64,000 nucleotides of DNA from Brenneria goodwinii (GTDB taxonomy: Bacteria > Pseudomonadota > Gammaproteobacteria > Enterobacterales > Enterobacteriaceae), in contig NZ_CP014137.1 in NCBI RefSeq assembly GCF_002291445.1, forward strand, positions 3,720,001 to 3,784,000. Reading direction: 5' to 3'. Positions 53,757 to 63,262 of the stretch are shown piece by piece. The position numbers were made by a program, and so were the translations under genes. Positions within the stretch are counted from its first letter, which is position 1. Each line of letters begins with the position of its first letter. Below the pieces are notes generated by a model. It worked only from the letters and a program-made list of their open reading frames with translations. It ran no database searches and had not been told where the DNA came from.

Positions 53757-54400
53757 GTTATCTCGGTTTGGTGGCATATGGCTGCCGAAACGTTAACGCA
53801 CCCAGAGCGGATGATCCAGTCTGACGATTGGCTTATCCTCGCCAACCTCTCTTTTGAAATCTGTCTCTTGGTCACAATTATTCCCCGATAACGGTATATG
53901 TAGATTCAGTGCTATTTCGTGCGCGAAAAGAGCAGTATTTTCATGCCACGTCGTAGCACGCGCCCGACGCAGGGCGCTCAAGCGCCGCCGCCCTGCGAAC
54001 CCAGGCTTGCGGCTAAATTATGCCGCTGCGCGGTGCCTTCGGAATCGGAACGCTCTTACCGAACCGCCAGTGACGCGTTCCCTACGCGGCACTGGCTTGA
54101 ACCGCATCCCTGCGGTTCATTCGGGAGATTTCCGCTTCCTCAGCATAATTTTTTACGCCGAATAACGGCCAAACCCGCCAGAGACCCTGCCTTGTGTATA
54201 AGAGACTGCTTTTGTGTCTCCCCCCTGTGATCGCCCCGCATATCCCGGTCTGTCAGCCATTTGCCGACGACGCTTACCCCGCCCCACCCCCCCATTTTTG
54301 CGAACCGCATTCCAAAAAACGTTACAACTGTGCTGTAAATCCATCCAGCCTCTTTCGCGGTTTACGCCGCACGAATAAAGTGAATGCGCTGCGGCAACAT
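53757..54400. other. Hairpin-rich noncoding region
   Basis: About 640 bp without a credible gene. From about 53960 it is packed with GC-rich inverted repeats, for example 54066-54096 and 54100-54117. The DNA after about 54300 leads into the P4-CI-like RNA locus and should contain its promoter, which was not identified. Confidence 0.5.
54066..54117. repeat. Pair of strong hairpins
   Basis: GCCAGTG-A-CGCGT pairs with ACGCG-G-CACTGGC (54066-54096; 12 bp with one A/G mismatch). Immediately after, AACCGCA pairs with TGCGGTT (54100-54117). Such compact pairs resemble dispersed palindromic intergenic elements. No T-run follows. Confidence 0.6.
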
Positions 54401-54412
54401 CCGCTGCCGGGC

Positions 54413-54583
54413 TTGGAACCCCGAACATCTCAAGACTGAAAAACGCTTTGTTTTTTCAGGGGCTGCGTGCACACTCTTTATGGTGACGCAGGCAGGGCAA
54501 CCGCAAGGTTGACCGGTTTTCTTGAGAGCCGGGGTTCCAAACCTGTCTGTGTCACCACCCAAGTTTGGAACCTTGTGTGGTGA
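54413..54583 (+). ncRNA. P4 CI-like antisense immunity RNA locus (seqA-seqB-seqC layout)
   Basis: Three segments are mutually related: TTGGAACCCC (54413-54422), its complement GGGGTTCCAAAC (54531-54542), and GTTTGGAACC (54563-54572). The middle one can pair perfectly over 10 bp with either flank. In phage P4, the CI RNA carries seqB, which pairs with upstream seqA and downstream seqC to end transcription early. A terminator-like hairpin (54436-54459) lies between seqA and seqB. The probable small RNA (about 54480-54555) also has the stem CAACC-GCAA-GGTTG (54498-54511). TCACCAC (54552-54558) pairs with GTGGTGA (54577-54583). Confidence 0.6.
54436..54459 (+). terminator. Hairpin between seqA and the CI-like RNA
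   Basis: CTGAAAAA pairs with TTTTTCAG around an 8-base loop (CGCTTTGT). It is placed where early termination would occur in a P4-like immunity circuit. The A- and T-rich arms also allow function in both directions. Confidence 0.55.
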
Positions 54584-54615
54584 TGTACTTAATACTATCT
54601 CAAGGAAATCTGACC

Positions 54616-54951
54616 ATGACGGACACCCACGCTACGCCCGCTGACAGCACCATTACGATTTTCCGCGATCTCATCGCCGCCCTGCCCTTCGCGCAATTGG
54701 ATGAAATCCAGCTCTGCGACCTCGGCGCTATCGCCGCCGAATCCATCGACGGCCTGTGTCACGGCCTGCACTACCTCGGCGACACGCTGCAAAACGCTAA
54801 CGAAATCCCGCCGGAAAGCCTCAACCAGCTTGGCGCCTGCCTCAACGCCAGCGCACATTTGATTCCGGCGTTATTGGCGGTGTGTGAACAGACGGAACAC
54901 CATATTCGCACGGCATATTCGATGGGCGATTCGCCTCTCGCGGCTAAATAG
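54616..54951 (+). CDS. Hypothetical protein downstream of the CI-like RNA
   Basis: The 111-residue acidic, helical protein begins MTDTHATPADSTITIFRDLI and contains CDLGAIAAESIDGLCHGLHY. It has no membrane segment, signal or motif that I recognise. An AAGGA site lies 9 bases before the ATG. As the first gene behind a P4-CI-like leader it occupies the place of the early left-operon genes of a satellite, but no integrase or replication gene is near. It is probably an orphan or domesticated gene. Confidence 0.7.
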   Translation: MTDTHATPADSTITIFRDLIAALPFAQLDEIQLCDLGAIAAESIDGLCHGLHYLGDTLQNANEIPPESLNQLGACLNASAHLIPALLAVCEQTEHHIRTAYSMGDSPLAAK

Positions 54952-55007
54952 AAATAGCGGCTTACGCCGTTCAGACTGTTGACAAACCTATCTACGGAAC
55001 CAGAACG

Positions 55008-55109
55008 GTGAGAATGGGATAGAAGAGTAAAGCGTCCGCGCCAGGGATGGCGCGGCCCGAGCTTACAGGGACGTACTTGCAGCGTCTTTACGATCTCCCC
55101 ATTCTCACC
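55008..55109. repeat. 102-bp inverted-repeat element
   Basis: The ends GGTGAGAATGGG and CCCATTCTCACC are a perfect 12-bp inverted repeat. Further inside, GTAAAG and CTTTAC pair, and a central GCGCCAGGGATGGCGC forms its own hairpin, so the whole can fold as one long stem. It resembles dispersed noncoding elements of soft-rot bacteria. A short motif, GCGGCTTACGCCGTT, flanks it on both sides (about 54958 and 55138). Confidence 0.7.
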
Positions 55110-55191
55110 GCTCGACGCACTTTGTCATCAACCTCAGCGGCTTACGCCGTTTCGTTTCAACAACAGAAAGCGGGATAACCGTTGATCACGG

Positions 55192-55614
55192 TTATGACGG
55201 CGGATAAAACACCATACCCTGATAAGGCTTCTTCCGGCAGGCGGCCAGCCGCTGCCGGATATCCCCTATATGAATTTCCAGCTTATGACCGTCGGGATCC
55301 AGAAAATAAAATGAATCCCCTTCGCTGCGGTTCACTTTCCATACGGTGACATTCACAGCGTCAAGGCGGGCGCAAAACACGGCAAAATCCCGCTGTTCGA
55401 GACTAAATGCATAGTGCGTGTAGTCACTGCAATCCGCCGACAAACGCTGGCGCCTTTCATCGTAGGAAAGGCATAGCCATAGGTCGCCGCACGTCAGATA
55501 CGCGCCGCTATCCCAGCGCGCATGCAGCGTCATCTGCAATACGTTTTGATAGAAATCCACACTGACCGCTAAATCGGTTACGGCTAACGTCAGATGATTC
55601 AGGCCTTTAAGCAT
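55192..55614 (-). CDS. fosA: FosA-type fosfomycin glutathione transferase
   Basis: FosA inactivates fosfomycin by adding glutathione, using Mn2+ and K+. The 140-residue vicinal-oxygen-chelate protein keeps the metal ligands: His7 in LNHLTLAV, a His in DYTHYAF, and a Glu in HKLEIH. It also keeps the K+ loop NRSEGDSFYF. It reads like the chromosomal FosA of enterobacteria through WDSGAYLTCGDLWLCLS. Resistance itself is inferred. Confidence 0.9.
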   Translation of the reverse strand: MLKGLNHLTLAVTDLAVSVDFYQNVLQMTLHARWDSGAYLTCGDLWLCLSYDERRQRLSADCSDYTHYAFSLEQRDFAVFCARLDAVNVTVWKVNRSEGDSFYFLDPDGHKLEIHIGDIRQRLAACRKKPYQGMVFYPPS

Positions 55615-55804
55615 GGGGCACCTTACGAAGATTCGACACGGGTTATTAGCTTACCAAGTTCTTCATCGCAGGATATTACGACTATTCCTTCCGGCTAAAA
55701 AACGCCAAAATACCATACGGTTATCCAAACCATCGGCATAGCAAAAAGCATAATTTATCTATTACACTGAACAGGTTGTCTCATCTTTAACAAGGAGGTA
55801 CGGT

Positions 55805-57055
55805 ATGACAATTGAAATTGAAGAAAAAAACGCCGAGCTTGTCACCACGGCGAAAAAACTTTTACCCCTGGTATTCAAGTCTTCATTATCCATAACGGTG
55901 TGTTCTGTTTTCGTTATCTGGTTTTATCTTTCTACATTAGGCCGGCTGGATGTGTTCGTAGAGGCCATTGGATTTGCTACGTTATTAGGTATCGTGTTCG
56001 GCTTTACTATCGTGGCGTTTGCTGTGATCTGCATCTTGATATTTATATCATCGCTTATGCTCGTGAGCATTGTTACCGGATACGAAAACACAATATGTAA
56101 TTATTCATTTTTGAAACATAGTCTTATCAGAATTTGTCTGTTAAACGGCTGTCTATTCGGTCCAATAGTTATCGGTTTCTTTTACCTGTATGATTTAACG
56201 GGAAAAAGTGGGGTTTATTTTTTCTTGGCTGGCTCTGCCCTGATAATTATAGTTTCTTATTTAGCAACCTATTTTCTTTTTTATCGGTCTCAATATAATC
56301 GCAACAACCACACCAACCTCAATAGCGCCCCTCTATTGAATATTCTGATGCCGCTGTCCCTTATCATTCCCGCACTGACACAAATCATTCCACTTTCTCT
56401 CTTACTCGCAAAAATAAGTTTTCAAGCACAGGATGGCGATCTTGAACAAGGGATTTCGACTGCGATTATCTCTCTTATTTTCGCGATAATTTCATTTTTA
56501 CCCGGCATACTTTTCATTAGCGGATTTAAGAAAGGCAATTTGCTGAGAAGCACAATATTAGCCTTCATGATCATTCCCTTCTGCATTGTATTATTAGCTT
56601 CTTTCATTCCCATCCTACCGTTGATGATCGCCAATATGGCGATGAATCTGGCGGGAATTGCCGACTGGCGCACACATCAGTACACAATGAGAAACGAAGT
56701 TTATCCACACAGTATGTTTCCCGGCCAACAGTGGAACACGCGCTATTACGCTGACATCCCCGACCGCTTTTTTATCACTGGTATTGCGATGTTTTCCTTT
56801 GGCGATATCAAGCTGATCTGCCCGACATCAATCCGGCAGGCGCAATTAGACAATATGACGTTCAATTTCAACAACCAACAGGAAAACCGGAAAAAGAGCG
56901 AAGCCTTCAAATCCGCCGCCATGCCATGTTTCCCCATTGATAAAAAAGATATTAAACAGTGGGATATCCCGTTGAGCTCACCGATCTATTATGAAAAGGT
57001 ACGCTTAACCACGCCGCACTTACCAACCGATATCTTTCAATATCTAAAAAGATAA
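55805..57055 (+). CDS. Integral membrane protein of unknown function
   Basis: I do not recognise this 416-residue protein. It has eight or so membrane helices between residues 20 and 295, then a soluble C-terminal domain of about 120 residues (from WRTHQYTMRNEVYPHSMFPG) that contains SMFPGQQWNTRYYADIPDRF. The start has an AAGGAGG site. It stands alone. The sequence is more AT-rich than its neighbours, which suggests later acquisition. Confidence 0.75.
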   Translation: MTIEIEEKNAELVTTAKKLLPLVFKSSLSITVCSVFVIWFYLSTLGRLDVFVEAIGFATLLGIVFGFTIVAFAVICILIFISSLMLVSIVTGYENTICNYSFLKHSLIRICLLNGCLFGPIVIGFFYLYDLTGKSGVYFFLAGSALIIIVSYLATYFLFYRSQYNRNNHTNLNSAPLLNILMPLSLIIPALTQIIPLSLLLAKISFQAQDGDLEQGISTAIISLIFAIISFLPGILFISGFKKGNLLRSTILAFMIIPFCIVLLASFIPILPLMIANMAMNLAGIADWRTHQYTMRNEVYPHSMFPGQQWNTRYYADIPDRFFITGIAMFSFGDIKLICPTSIRQAQLDNMTFNFNNQQENRKKSEAFKSAAMPCFPIDKKDIKQWDIPLSSPIYYEKVRLTTPHLPTDIFQYLKR

Positions 57056-57297
57056 CCGTTCGCCTTGTCGTCAGGGGCGCAGCGTAGCCCGCGCGCCCCG
57101 TTCCCCGGCTAATTTCAGCTTAGCTAAAGCTAGTTATAAGAAAACATTAATCAGTGATACACCCTATGTTTTTTCCGAGATTGACTCACTAAGCTGGCAC
57201 CAGTTAACGCGACTACCGGCAAGGCATTATGGGTTAAACTGTTTGCTTACCTGAAGGCTTCAACAACCCAGAGTCTTTGCAACGTAGGCAACACCAC

Positions 57298-58293
57298 ATG
57301 GTTAAACGAACAATGTCAGCCAATAAATCGATCGACATGTACGCCGTCCACGTTTTTGTAACGATGGCCGAGGCTGGGAGCATGACCGCCGCCGCCGCGC
57401 GGCTGGGTCTGACGCCGTCGGCGGTTTCACAGACGCTCAGATTATTGGAGGAGGATTTTGGCGTCATGTTGGTCAACCGGGCCAGGCGTCCCTTTGTATT
57501 GACGCCTTATGGCATTGCGTTAAAAAACCGGGGAGAAGTGCTTACCGAAGAGATCGCGAACCTGAAGGCGCAGGTGCTGGAAGCGGGACAAGGCATAAAA
57601 CCCGACCTGCGCATAGGACTGGTTGACTCATTCGCCATCACCTGTGGTTCCGTGTTCACCAAACGTCTGCTAAAGAGCTCTTCACAGTTGCTGATTCGTA
57701 CCGGCTTAAGCCCACAGCAGGGCGAAGCGCTGATGCGGCGTGAACTGGACCTTATCGTCACCAGCGATCCGCTGATCGATACGGATGGCGTGGTGCGTTA
57801 CCGCCTGTTTTCCGAAGGATATTTCGTTATTACGCCGCCGGAATACCGCAAACGCATCAAGACGATTGAGGATATGCGCGAGCTGTCCGCCGCCATGCCG
57901 CTGGTCAGGTTCAATCGAAACTCGCAGATTGGCATGCAGATTGAACGCTATCTGCGCAGAATAGATATTCGCGTGCCAAATATGCTCGAATTTGATAACG
58001 CGGATACGTTAACGTCGATGGTGGCGGCGGGAATCGGCTGGGCCGTTACCAGCCCTATCAGCTTTCTCCAATCGGAAACCTATTCCCGGCAGGTTTTGAC
58101 GCATATGCCGGAACAGCTGAACATAAAACGTTCGCTTTATATTGTCGGGCACCGTGATGAATACAGCGCGTTCTTTGACGAAGCCTGTGAAGTGACGCAT
58201 GAAATAATCAAGACCGTATTTATTCCAAAACTGGAGAACCTTAATCGCGGAATAGAAAAACTGGTTTCTATTAACTCAGATATGACGGAATAA
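57298..58293 (+). CDS. LysR-family transcriptional regulator
   Basis: The 331-residue protein has an N-terminal winged helix-turn-helix (MYAVHVFVTMAEAGSMTAAA, then ARLGLTPSAVSQTLRLLEED) and a LysR effector domain. Starts at 57298 or 57313 are both possible; a TTG at 57277 is less likely. It lies 224 bp before aspA on the same strand and may regulate the aspA-dcuA pair, though that is only inferred from position. Confidence 0.88.
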   Translation: MVKRTMSANKSIDMYAVHVFVTMAEAGSMTAAAARLGLTPSAVSQTLRLLEEDFGVMLVNRARRPFVLTPYGIALKNRGEVLTEEIANLKAQVLEAGQGIKPDLRIGLVDSFAITCGSVFTKRLLKSSSQLLIRTGLSPQQGEALMRRELDLIVTSDPLIDTDGVVRYRLFSEGYFVITPPEYRKRIKTIEDMRELSAAMPLVRFNRNSQIGMQIERYLRRIDIRVPNMLEFDNADTLTSMVAAGIGWAVTSPISFLQSETYSRQVLTHMPEQLNIKRSLYIVGHRDEYSAFFDEACEVTHEIIKTVFIPKLENLNRGIEKLVSINSDMTE

Positions 58294-58517
58294 AATAACC
58301 TGTAAATTTTCAACAATTGGGAATATTAGCGTCAATGTAAATAAGACAGAGCCATGAAATAAAAACGTTACGGCGTGTTTATCGGGATTCGTCATCCTAA
58401 AAAAATAATTACCCCATCATGATTCAGTAAAAAATCGTGATAGGCAAATATCGTCTCATTAATAAGCCGGCCGTATTTTTAAATTATGCCACCGCGCAAG
58501 AGAAAGGAATAATGGTT

Positions 58518-59957
58518 ATGTCAAATAACATCCGTATAGAAGAAGATCTGTTAGGTACTCGTGAAGTTCCCGCTAATGCGTATTACGGTATTCATACGCT
58601 GCGGGCCATCGAAAATTTTTGTATTAGCAATAATACGATCGGCGATATTCCGGAATTCGTACGCGCCATGGTCATGGTGAAAAAAGCGGCGGCCCTGGCT
58701 AACCGGGAATTGCAAACCATCCCGCGCAAAATTGCCGACACCATTATTCAGGCCTGTGATGACGTGCTGAATAACGGCAAATGTCTGGATCAGTTTCCCG
58801 TGGACGTCTATCAAGGGGGCGCCGGCACGTCGGTCAATATGAACACCAACGAAGTGTTGGCGAATATCGGCCTGGAGCTGATGGGGCATCAAAAAGGCGA
58901 ATATCAATACCTTAGCCCGAACGACCACCTGAACAAATGCCAGTCCACCAACGACGCCTACCCGACCGGTTTCCGCCTGGCGGTGTACAGTTCCATCCTG
59001 AAACTGGTGGAGGCGATCGCCCAGTTGGGCCAGGGGTTTGAACGTAAAGCGAAAGAGTTTGAAAATATTCTGAAAATGGGCCGCACCCAATTGCAGGATG
59101 CGGTGCCGATGACCCTCGGCCAGGAGTTCCATGCGTTCAACATTCTGCTGAAAGAAGAAAACAGGAATCTGCTGCATACCGCAGAACTGTTGCTGGAAGT
59201 GAATCTGGGCGCCACCGCGATCGGCACGCGCCTGAATACCCCGGATGAATATCAGCATCTGGCCGTACGGTATCTGGCGCAAGTCAGCGGTCTGCCGTGC
59301 GTGCCGGCCGAGGATCTGATCGAAGCCACCTCCGACTGCGGCGCTTATGTGATGGTACACAGCGCCCTTAAGCGGGTCGCGGTCAAACTTTCGAAGATTT
59401 GCAACGATCTGCGTCTGCTCTCTTCCGGACCGCGCGCCGGTTTGAACGAAATTAATCTGCCGGAATTGCAGGCCGGTTCTTCCATTATGCCGGCGAAGGT
59501 TAACCCGGTAGTGCCGGAAGTGGTGAATCAGGTCTGCTTTAAGGTGATCGGCAACGACACCTGCGTGACGATGGCCGCCGAAGCCGGTCAGCTACAGTTA
59601 AACGTCATGGAACCGGTCATCGGGCAAGCCATGTTCGAGTCCATCCAGATTCTGTCCAACGCCTGTTACAACCTGCTGGAGAAATGCGTCAATGGCATTA
59701 CCGCTAATAAAGAGGTATGCGAAGCGTATGTATTCAACTCCATCGGCATCGTGACCTATCTGAACCCGTTCATCGGTCACCACAATGGCGATATCGTCGG
59801 GAAAATCTGCGCCGAAACCGGCAAGAGCGTGCGTGAAGTCGTACTGGAGCGCGGCTTGCTCACCGAAGAACAGCTGGACGACATCTTTTCTACCCAGAAT
59901 CTGATGCACCCGGCCTATAAGGCCAAACGCTACACCGACGAAAAAACATCTGTTTAG
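58518..59957 (+). CDS. aspA: Aspartate ammonia-lyase
   Basis: AspA converts aspartate to fumarate and ammonia, feeding fumarate respiration. The 479-residue protein begins MSNNIRIEEDLLGTREVPAN and has the fumarase/aspartase signature GSSIMPAKVNP. Two ATGs (58512 and 58518) share one AAAGGA site; the second matches the E. coli start. dcuA follows after 226 bp, the usual functional pair. Confidence 0.97.
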   Translation: MSNNIRIEEDLLGTREVPANAYYGIHTLRAIENFCISNNTIGDIPEFVRAMVMVKKAAALANRELQTIPRKIADTIIQACDDVLNNGKCLDQFPVDVYQGGAGTSVNMNTNEVLANIGLELMGHQKGEYQYLSPNDHLNKCQSTNDAYPTGFRLAVYSSILKLVEAIAQLGQGFERKAKEFENILKMGRTQLQDAVPMTLGQEFHAFNILLKEENRNLLHTAELLLEVNLGATAIGTRLNTPDEYQHLAVRYLAQVSGLPCVPAEDLIEATSDCGAYVMVHSALKRVAVKLSKICNDLRLLSSGPRAGLNEINLPELQAGSSIMPAKVNPVVPEVVNQVCFKVIGNDTCVTMAAEAGQLQLNVMEPVIGQAMFESIQILSNACYNLLEKCVNGITANKEVCEAYVFNSIGIVTYLNPFIGHHNGDIVGKICAETGKSVREVVLERGLLTEEQLDDIFSTQNLMHPAYKAKRYTDEKTSV

Positions 59958-60183
59958 TCATCGTATCTCGATCACAACGGCCTGGCACATGGCTATTCAT
60001 ACCATGTGCCGTTATTCCATCAGTCAAACACCATAAAAATCAAAATAATATCTATACCAACTGATTTCGGGAGACGGGAAGGCGGCCACAAAAGGACAAC
60101 GTACTGAAAGGAAGAGAATAAGCCAGCCAACGTCTCTGCACATGAAAACCGGGGGTATATCAAATTGTTTTAAGGAGCATTGT

Positions 60184-61485
60184 ATGCTGGTCCTGGAACT
60201 CATCATCGTGCTGTTAGCCATCTATCTGGGGGCACGGCTCGGCGGTATCGGTATTGGCTTTGCCGGCGGTCTGGGCGTGTTGATTCTCACCCTGGGCTTT
60301 AATATCGCGCCGGGCGCGATCCCCTTTGACGTTATCGAAATCATCATGGCGGTCATCGCCGCTATCGCCGCCATGCAAGTGGCGGGCGGCATGGATTATC
60401 TCGTCAGTCTGGCGGAAAAACTTCTGCGCCGTCATCCTAAATACGTCACCTTTCTGGCCCCGCTCGTGACCTATATCATGACGCTACTGGCCGGTACGGG
60501 GCACACCGCCTTCTCTACGCTGCCGGTTATCGCGGAAGTGGCCAAAGAACAAGGCATCCGGCCTTCGCGCCCGCTGTCGATTGCCGTCGTGGCCTCACAG
60601 GTGGCGATTACCGCATCGCCGATTTCCGCCGCCGTCGTGTTTGTCGCCAGTATTCTGGAACCTTACGGCGTCAGCTATCTGATGCTGTTGGGTATTTGTA
60701 TTCCCACCACGCTGGCCGCCGTATTGCTGACCGCCATCATCACCAATTTTCTGGGAAAGGAACTGAAAGATGATGAAATTTATCAAGAGCGTTTGAAAAA
60801 AGGCGAAGTTGATTTACGCAGTGCGAATACGATCGCAATCAAACCCGGCGCAAAACTTTCCGTCCTGCTGTTCCTGCTCGGCATTATCGCCGTCGTGTTT
60901 TACGCCACCGCCATCAGCGATACCGTGCAATTGATTGCCGACCCGGTTTTGCCGCGCAATGAAGCGATCGTGGTATTTATGCTGACTATCGCCACGCTGA
61001 TCTGCCTCGCCTGTAAAATCGACACGGGCAAAGTGCTTACGGCCAGTACCTTCAAATCCGGCATGAGCGCCTGTGTCTGCGTAATGGGGGTCGCCTGGTT
61101 GGGCGATACCTTCGTCAAAGCGCATATCACCGATATCCAGGACACGGCGGGAACGCTGCTGCAAAGCTACCCGTGGATGCTGGCCGTCGTGCTGTTTTTT
61201 GCCGCCATGCTGCTCTATTCACAGGCCGCGACCGCCAAGGCGCTGATGCCCGCGGCATTGCTGCTCGGGGTTTCGCCCGTCACGGCGGTGGCGTCGTTCG
61301 CCGCGGTATCCGCGCTGTTCGTGCTGCCGACCTACCCAACCCTGCTGGCCGCAGTGGAAATGGATGACACCGGTTCAACCCGCATCGGGAAATATGTGTT
61401 TAACCACTCGTTCCTGATACCGGGCGTTCTGACCATTACGCTATCGGTGATATTCGGCTTTATTTTCAGCAACATCCTGCTGTAA
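60184..61485 (+). CDS. dcuA: Anaerobic C4-dicarboxylate transporter DcuA
   Basis: DcuA exchanges aspartate, fumarate, malate and succinate. The 433-residue protein starts MLVLELIIVLLAIYLGARLG, has about ten to twelve membrane helices, and matches DcuA through KYVTFLAPLVTYIMTLLAGT and LLYSQAATAKALMPAALLLG. ATG at 60184 has an AAGGAG site 7 bases upstream. With aspA it forms an aspartate-to-fumarate module. Confidence 0.94.
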   Translation: MLVLELIIVLLAIYLGARLGGIGIGFAGGLGVLILTLGFNIAPGAIPFDVIEIIMAVIAAIAAMQVAGGMDYLVSLAEKLLRRHPKYVTFLAPLVTYIMTLLAGTGHTAFSTLPVIAEVAKEQGIRPSRPLSIAVVASQVAITASPISAAVVFVASILEPYGVSYLMLLGICIPTTLAAVLLTAIITNFLGKELKDDEIYQERLKKGEVDLRSANTIAIKPGAKLSVLLFLLGIIAVVFYATAISDTVQLIADPVLPRNEAIVVFMLTIATLICLACKIDTGKVLTASTFKSGMSACVCVMGVAWLGDTFVKAHITDIQDTAGTLLQSYPWMLAVVLFFAAMLLYSQAATAKALMPAALLLGVSPVTAVASFAAVSALFVLPTYPTLLAAVEMDDTGSTRIGKYVFNHSFLIPGVLTITLSVIFGFIFSNILL

Positions 61486-61827
61486 CCCGCTGACTCGATA
61501 AGCGCGGGTGTCATTGTCTGCATGCCGTCCTCACCCCGAAATGGGTGAGGACTGCGCTGATCCCGCCGCTCTTGCTTCCCTACCGGCATCTGCCCTCTCC
61601 AACAGAAAGTCCTTCTCCCACGGTGAAAACCGTTACCATTTTTCGCCTCTGGCGGAAAAGCCCGTCCACAGGCCACTTAAGCCGTGGTAACGTAGAACAT
61701 GTCGGATTATTGACGTGCCAAAGAATGGAATGCATTAAGCAGCAGAATAAATTGAATGGGTAAGCAGGTTAGCCCGGCGTATTGAACAGCCTGGTACGAC
61801 AAAAAAAGAGAAAAGGTGATATCGGTT
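61486..61827. other. Intergenic region between dcuA and metC
   Basis: This 342-bp stretch holds a perfect hairpin at 61527-61552 (GTCCTCACCC with GGGTGAGGAC, loop CGAAAT), possibly the dcuA terminator, although no T-run follows. No gene is visible. The metC promoter should lie near the right end. Confidence 0.5.
61527..61552. terminator. 10-bp perfect hairpin after dcuA
   Basis: GTCCTCACCC pairs with GGGTGAGGAC around CGAAAT, 42 bp after the dcuA stop. It is stable enough to stall or protect the transcript. It could also be part of a dispersed palindromic element. Confidence 0.5.
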
Positions 61828-63021
61828 ATGACGAGTAAGAAAACAGCAACAGCACTGGTCGCCGCAGGGCGCGGCAAAAAATTTACGCACGGCTCGGTAA
61901 ACCCCGTTATCCAACGGGCGTCTTCCCTGGTGTTCGACACCGTTCAGGACAAAAAAAACGCGACCATTAACCGGGCCAATGGCGCCTTGTTCTATGGACG
62001 CCGCGGCACATTAACCCATTTCTCTTTGCAGGAAGCGATGGTCGAACTGGAGGGCGGCGCAGGCTGCGCTCTGTACCCGTGTGGCGCGGCGGCGATTACC
62101 AATGCCATCTTTTCTTTCGTTTCGGCGGGCGATCACATCCTGGTCACCGGTTCAACCTATGAACCGACCCAAAGTTTTTGTAACACCGTTCTCAGTAAAC
62201 TGAATATCGGCACCACCTATTTCGATCCGCTGATCGGCGCAGGCATCAGCGAGCTAATCCAGGAAAACACCAAAGTCGTGTTTCTTGAATCCCCCGGCTC
62301 CATCACCATGGAAGTTCACGACGTACCGGCAATCGTGCAGGCGGTTCGCCGCATCAATCCGGAAATCGTGATCATCATGGATAACACCTGGGCGGCGGGT
62401 ATCCTGTTTAAAGCGCTGGATTTCGGTATCGATATCTCGGTGCAGTCCGGCACGAAATACATGGTCGGCCACTCTGACGCCATGCTGGGCACGGCCGTGG
62501 CGAACGAACGTTGCTGGGAGCAGTTGCGTGAACACTCCTACCTGATGGGGCAAATGGTCGATGCCGACACCGCCTATGTCGCCAGCCGCGGTCTGCGAAC
62601 GCTGGGAGTCCGCCTCAAACAGCATCAGGAAAGCAGTATCCGCATCGCGAAATGGCTGTCTGAACGCCCGGAAGTGGCTGTCGTCAATCACCCCGCGCTG
62701 CCGGAATGCAAAGGCCATGAATTCTATGCCCGTGATTTTAAAGGATGCAGCGGACTCTTTTCCTTTGTACTGAAAGATAAGTTGAGCAATGCGCAGTTGG
62801 CCCGCTATCTGGATAACTTTGAACACTTCAGCATGGCGTATTCATGGGGCGGCTTTGAATCGCTGATTCTGGCCAATCAGCCGGAATCCCTGGCATCGAT
62901 TCGTCCGGTTGCCGGCGTCGACTTTACCGGCACACTCATTCGCTTACATATTGGACTTGAAGATAGCGACGATCTGATTGAGGATCTGGCACGCGGTTTC
63001 GGCAGAATTCAGGAAGTGTGA
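61828..63021 (+). CDS. metC: Cystathionine beta-lyase
   Basis: MetC makes homocysteine from cystathionine in methionine synthesis. The 397-residue PLP enzyme has the Lys-containing motif SGTKYMVGHSDAM, NRANGALFYGRRGTLTHFSL and FLESPGSITMEVHDVPAIV, all as in E. coli MetC. ATG at 61828 has an AAGGTGA site; a GTG at 61816 is less likely. In E. coli it lies beside exbBD, but here exbBD is about 37 kb away. Confidence 0.96.
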   Translation: MTSKKTATALVAAGRGKKFTHGSVNPVIQRASSLVFDTVQDKKNATINRANGALFYGRRGTLTHFSLQEAMVELEGGAGCALYPCGAAAITNAIFSFVSAGDHILVTGSTYEPTQSFCNTVLSKLNIGTTYFDPLIGAGISELIQENTKVVFLESPGSITMEVHDVPAIVQAVRRINPEIVIIMDNTWAAGILFKALDFGIDISVQSGTKYMVGHSDAMLGTAVANERCWEQLREHSYLMGQMVDADTAYVASRGLRTLGVRLKQHQESSIRIAKWLSERPEVAVVNHPALPECKGHEFYARDFKGCSGLFSFVLKDKLSNAQLARYLDNFEHFSMAYSWGGFESLILANQPESLASIRPVAGVDFTGTLIRLHIGLEDSDDLIEDLARGFGRIQEV

Positions 63022-63262
63022 CGCAACAGGCCCATATCCCTGGATTTAGCTGCATCGAAGTAGGTAAAGCGTGTATCATAAGCAGGATAATCTTAACTAA
63101 AACCGCTTTACCTTAACCCAACGCTTATCCTAATCAGCATTAATCTTAACAGAATAAGCGCTTAGCCCTGCGCTGGCTTTAGCGTATTTAAGTACAACAT
63201 GGTCGGGCCGTTTCGCCCCGTTTTATTTTTTTAGGGCTTCAGTTACCTGACAGGAAGTAATA

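Noticed and set aside
54194..54439. Short plus-strand frame through the seqA region (MYKRLLLCLPP...)
   Set aside because: It lacks a ribosome site and crosses the structured leader; the RNA pairing explains the sequence better.
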